This document shows positions 10,600 through 10,796 of a DNA stretch of 10,796 bases, piece after piece. Position 1 is the first letter of the stretch. Each line of letters starts with the position of its first letter. Under the pieces are notes generated by a model. That model worked only from the letters and a program-made list of their open reading frames with translations. It ran no database searches and was not told the DNA's origin. The translations under genes were made by a program, and so were the position numbers. The stretch comes from Thiodiazotropha sp037382205 (GTDB lineage: Bacteria > Pseudomonadota > Gammaproteobacteria > Chromatiales > Chromatiaceae): contig JARRQD010000178.1 in the NCBI GenBank assembly GCA_037382205.1, positions 1-10,796 on the forward strand. Reading direction: 5' to 3'.

Positions 10600-10796
10600 C
10601 TATTTTGGAAAATCGCTTTTTGGCAGTTCGACTTTCTCACCAGACATGTGCAGCTGAGTACCTAGCTCACTCGCTGCTGAAGTAAATCCTTCACAGATGA
10701 ATAGTCCGGGAATAGCCGCTAACTCACCATCGATGTAGATCAATGGGATCCGATCCCTTTCCCAAGGGGGAATGCCATATTCTTGGAAGATCTTTT
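10600..10796 (-). CDS. tilS: tRNA(Ile)-lysidine synthase, C-terminal 64 residues (start outside window)
   Basis: The visible tail reads KIFQEYGIPPWERDRIPL, then LIYIDGELAAIPGLFICEGF, and stops at TAG (10602-10600). The pattern GIPPW-x-RDR-x-PL followed by a short strand, ELAA and a closing CEGF is the hallmark of the TilS C-terminal domain. TilS uses ATP and lysine to convert cytidine 34 of the CAU-anticodon tRNA(Ile) to lysidine, so that it reads AUA and is charged with isoleucine; it is cytoplasmic and essential in most bacteria. The PP-loop catalytic domain lies to the right of the window. The gene is co-oriented with the giant gene but 1155 bp away, so a shared operon is unlikely. The last 20 or so residues (LHMSGEKVELPKSDFPK) are a polar, probably unstructured extension. 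Confidence 0.85.
   Translation of the reverse strand, partial: KIFQEYGIPPWERDRIPLIYIDGELAAIPGLFICEGFTSAASELGTQLHMSGEKVELPKSDFPK

Overview
The window holds one very large gene on the minus strand, a long AT-richer intergenic region, and the tail of a second minus-strand gene. The large gene starts at 9444 and reads leftwards with no stop to the left edge: 3148 codons in one frame, confirmed by translating the whole stretch, with the C-terminus outside the window. The other gene (10600-10796) is the C-terminal end of tilS, the tRNA(Ile)-lysidine synthase. A Gram-negative host, probably a gammaproteobacterium, fits the TilS tail, the consensus-like CRP box and the style of the giant protein. This is inference; nothing here fixes genus or species.

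The giant protein is a modular secreted or surface protein. In order it has: a Sec signal peptide (about 1-30); a tandem acidic Cys-containing microrepeat (47-93); a fibronectin III-like domain (about 100-180); a first block of Ig-like, He_PIG/cadherin-like repeats of about 92 residues (187-809); a von Willebrand A domain (about 825-1060) and a CARDB-like domain (about 1070-1170); three more Ig-like units (1200-1466), the last one interrupted; a calcium-motif-rich FG-GAP/VCBS-type beta-propeller (about 1490-1860) and a second CARDB-like domain (about 1895-2018); a last block of five Ig-like units (about 2050-2505); two other Ig-like domains (about 2510-2694); and an RHS N-terminal region followed by RHS/YD repeats (about 2695 to the edge). 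Such proteins normally end in an RHS core and often a variable, toxin-like tip, which would lie to the left of this window.

Two points of architecture stand out. The VWA-CARDB and propeller-CARDB cassettes each sit inside an Ig-like unit and are flanked by cysteines, as if two extra modules had been inserted into a repeat stalk. The first repeat block also contains an 8-N assembly gap at 7691-7698, in a place where near-identical 276-bp units follow each other, so the true number of repeats may be wrong.

The 1155-bp region 9445-10599 has no convincing large gene. It holds two short minus-strand ORFs stacked directly in front of the giant gene (the second ends TAA immediately before its ATG), a perfect TGTGA-N6-TCACA CRP-type palindrome, a promoter-like TTGACG/TATAAT pair pointing towards the giant gene, a three-times repeated 9-mer, and a cluster of TGCAT half-sites. 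These suggest a long regulated leader or an uncharacterised small RNA, but none is proven from sequence alone.
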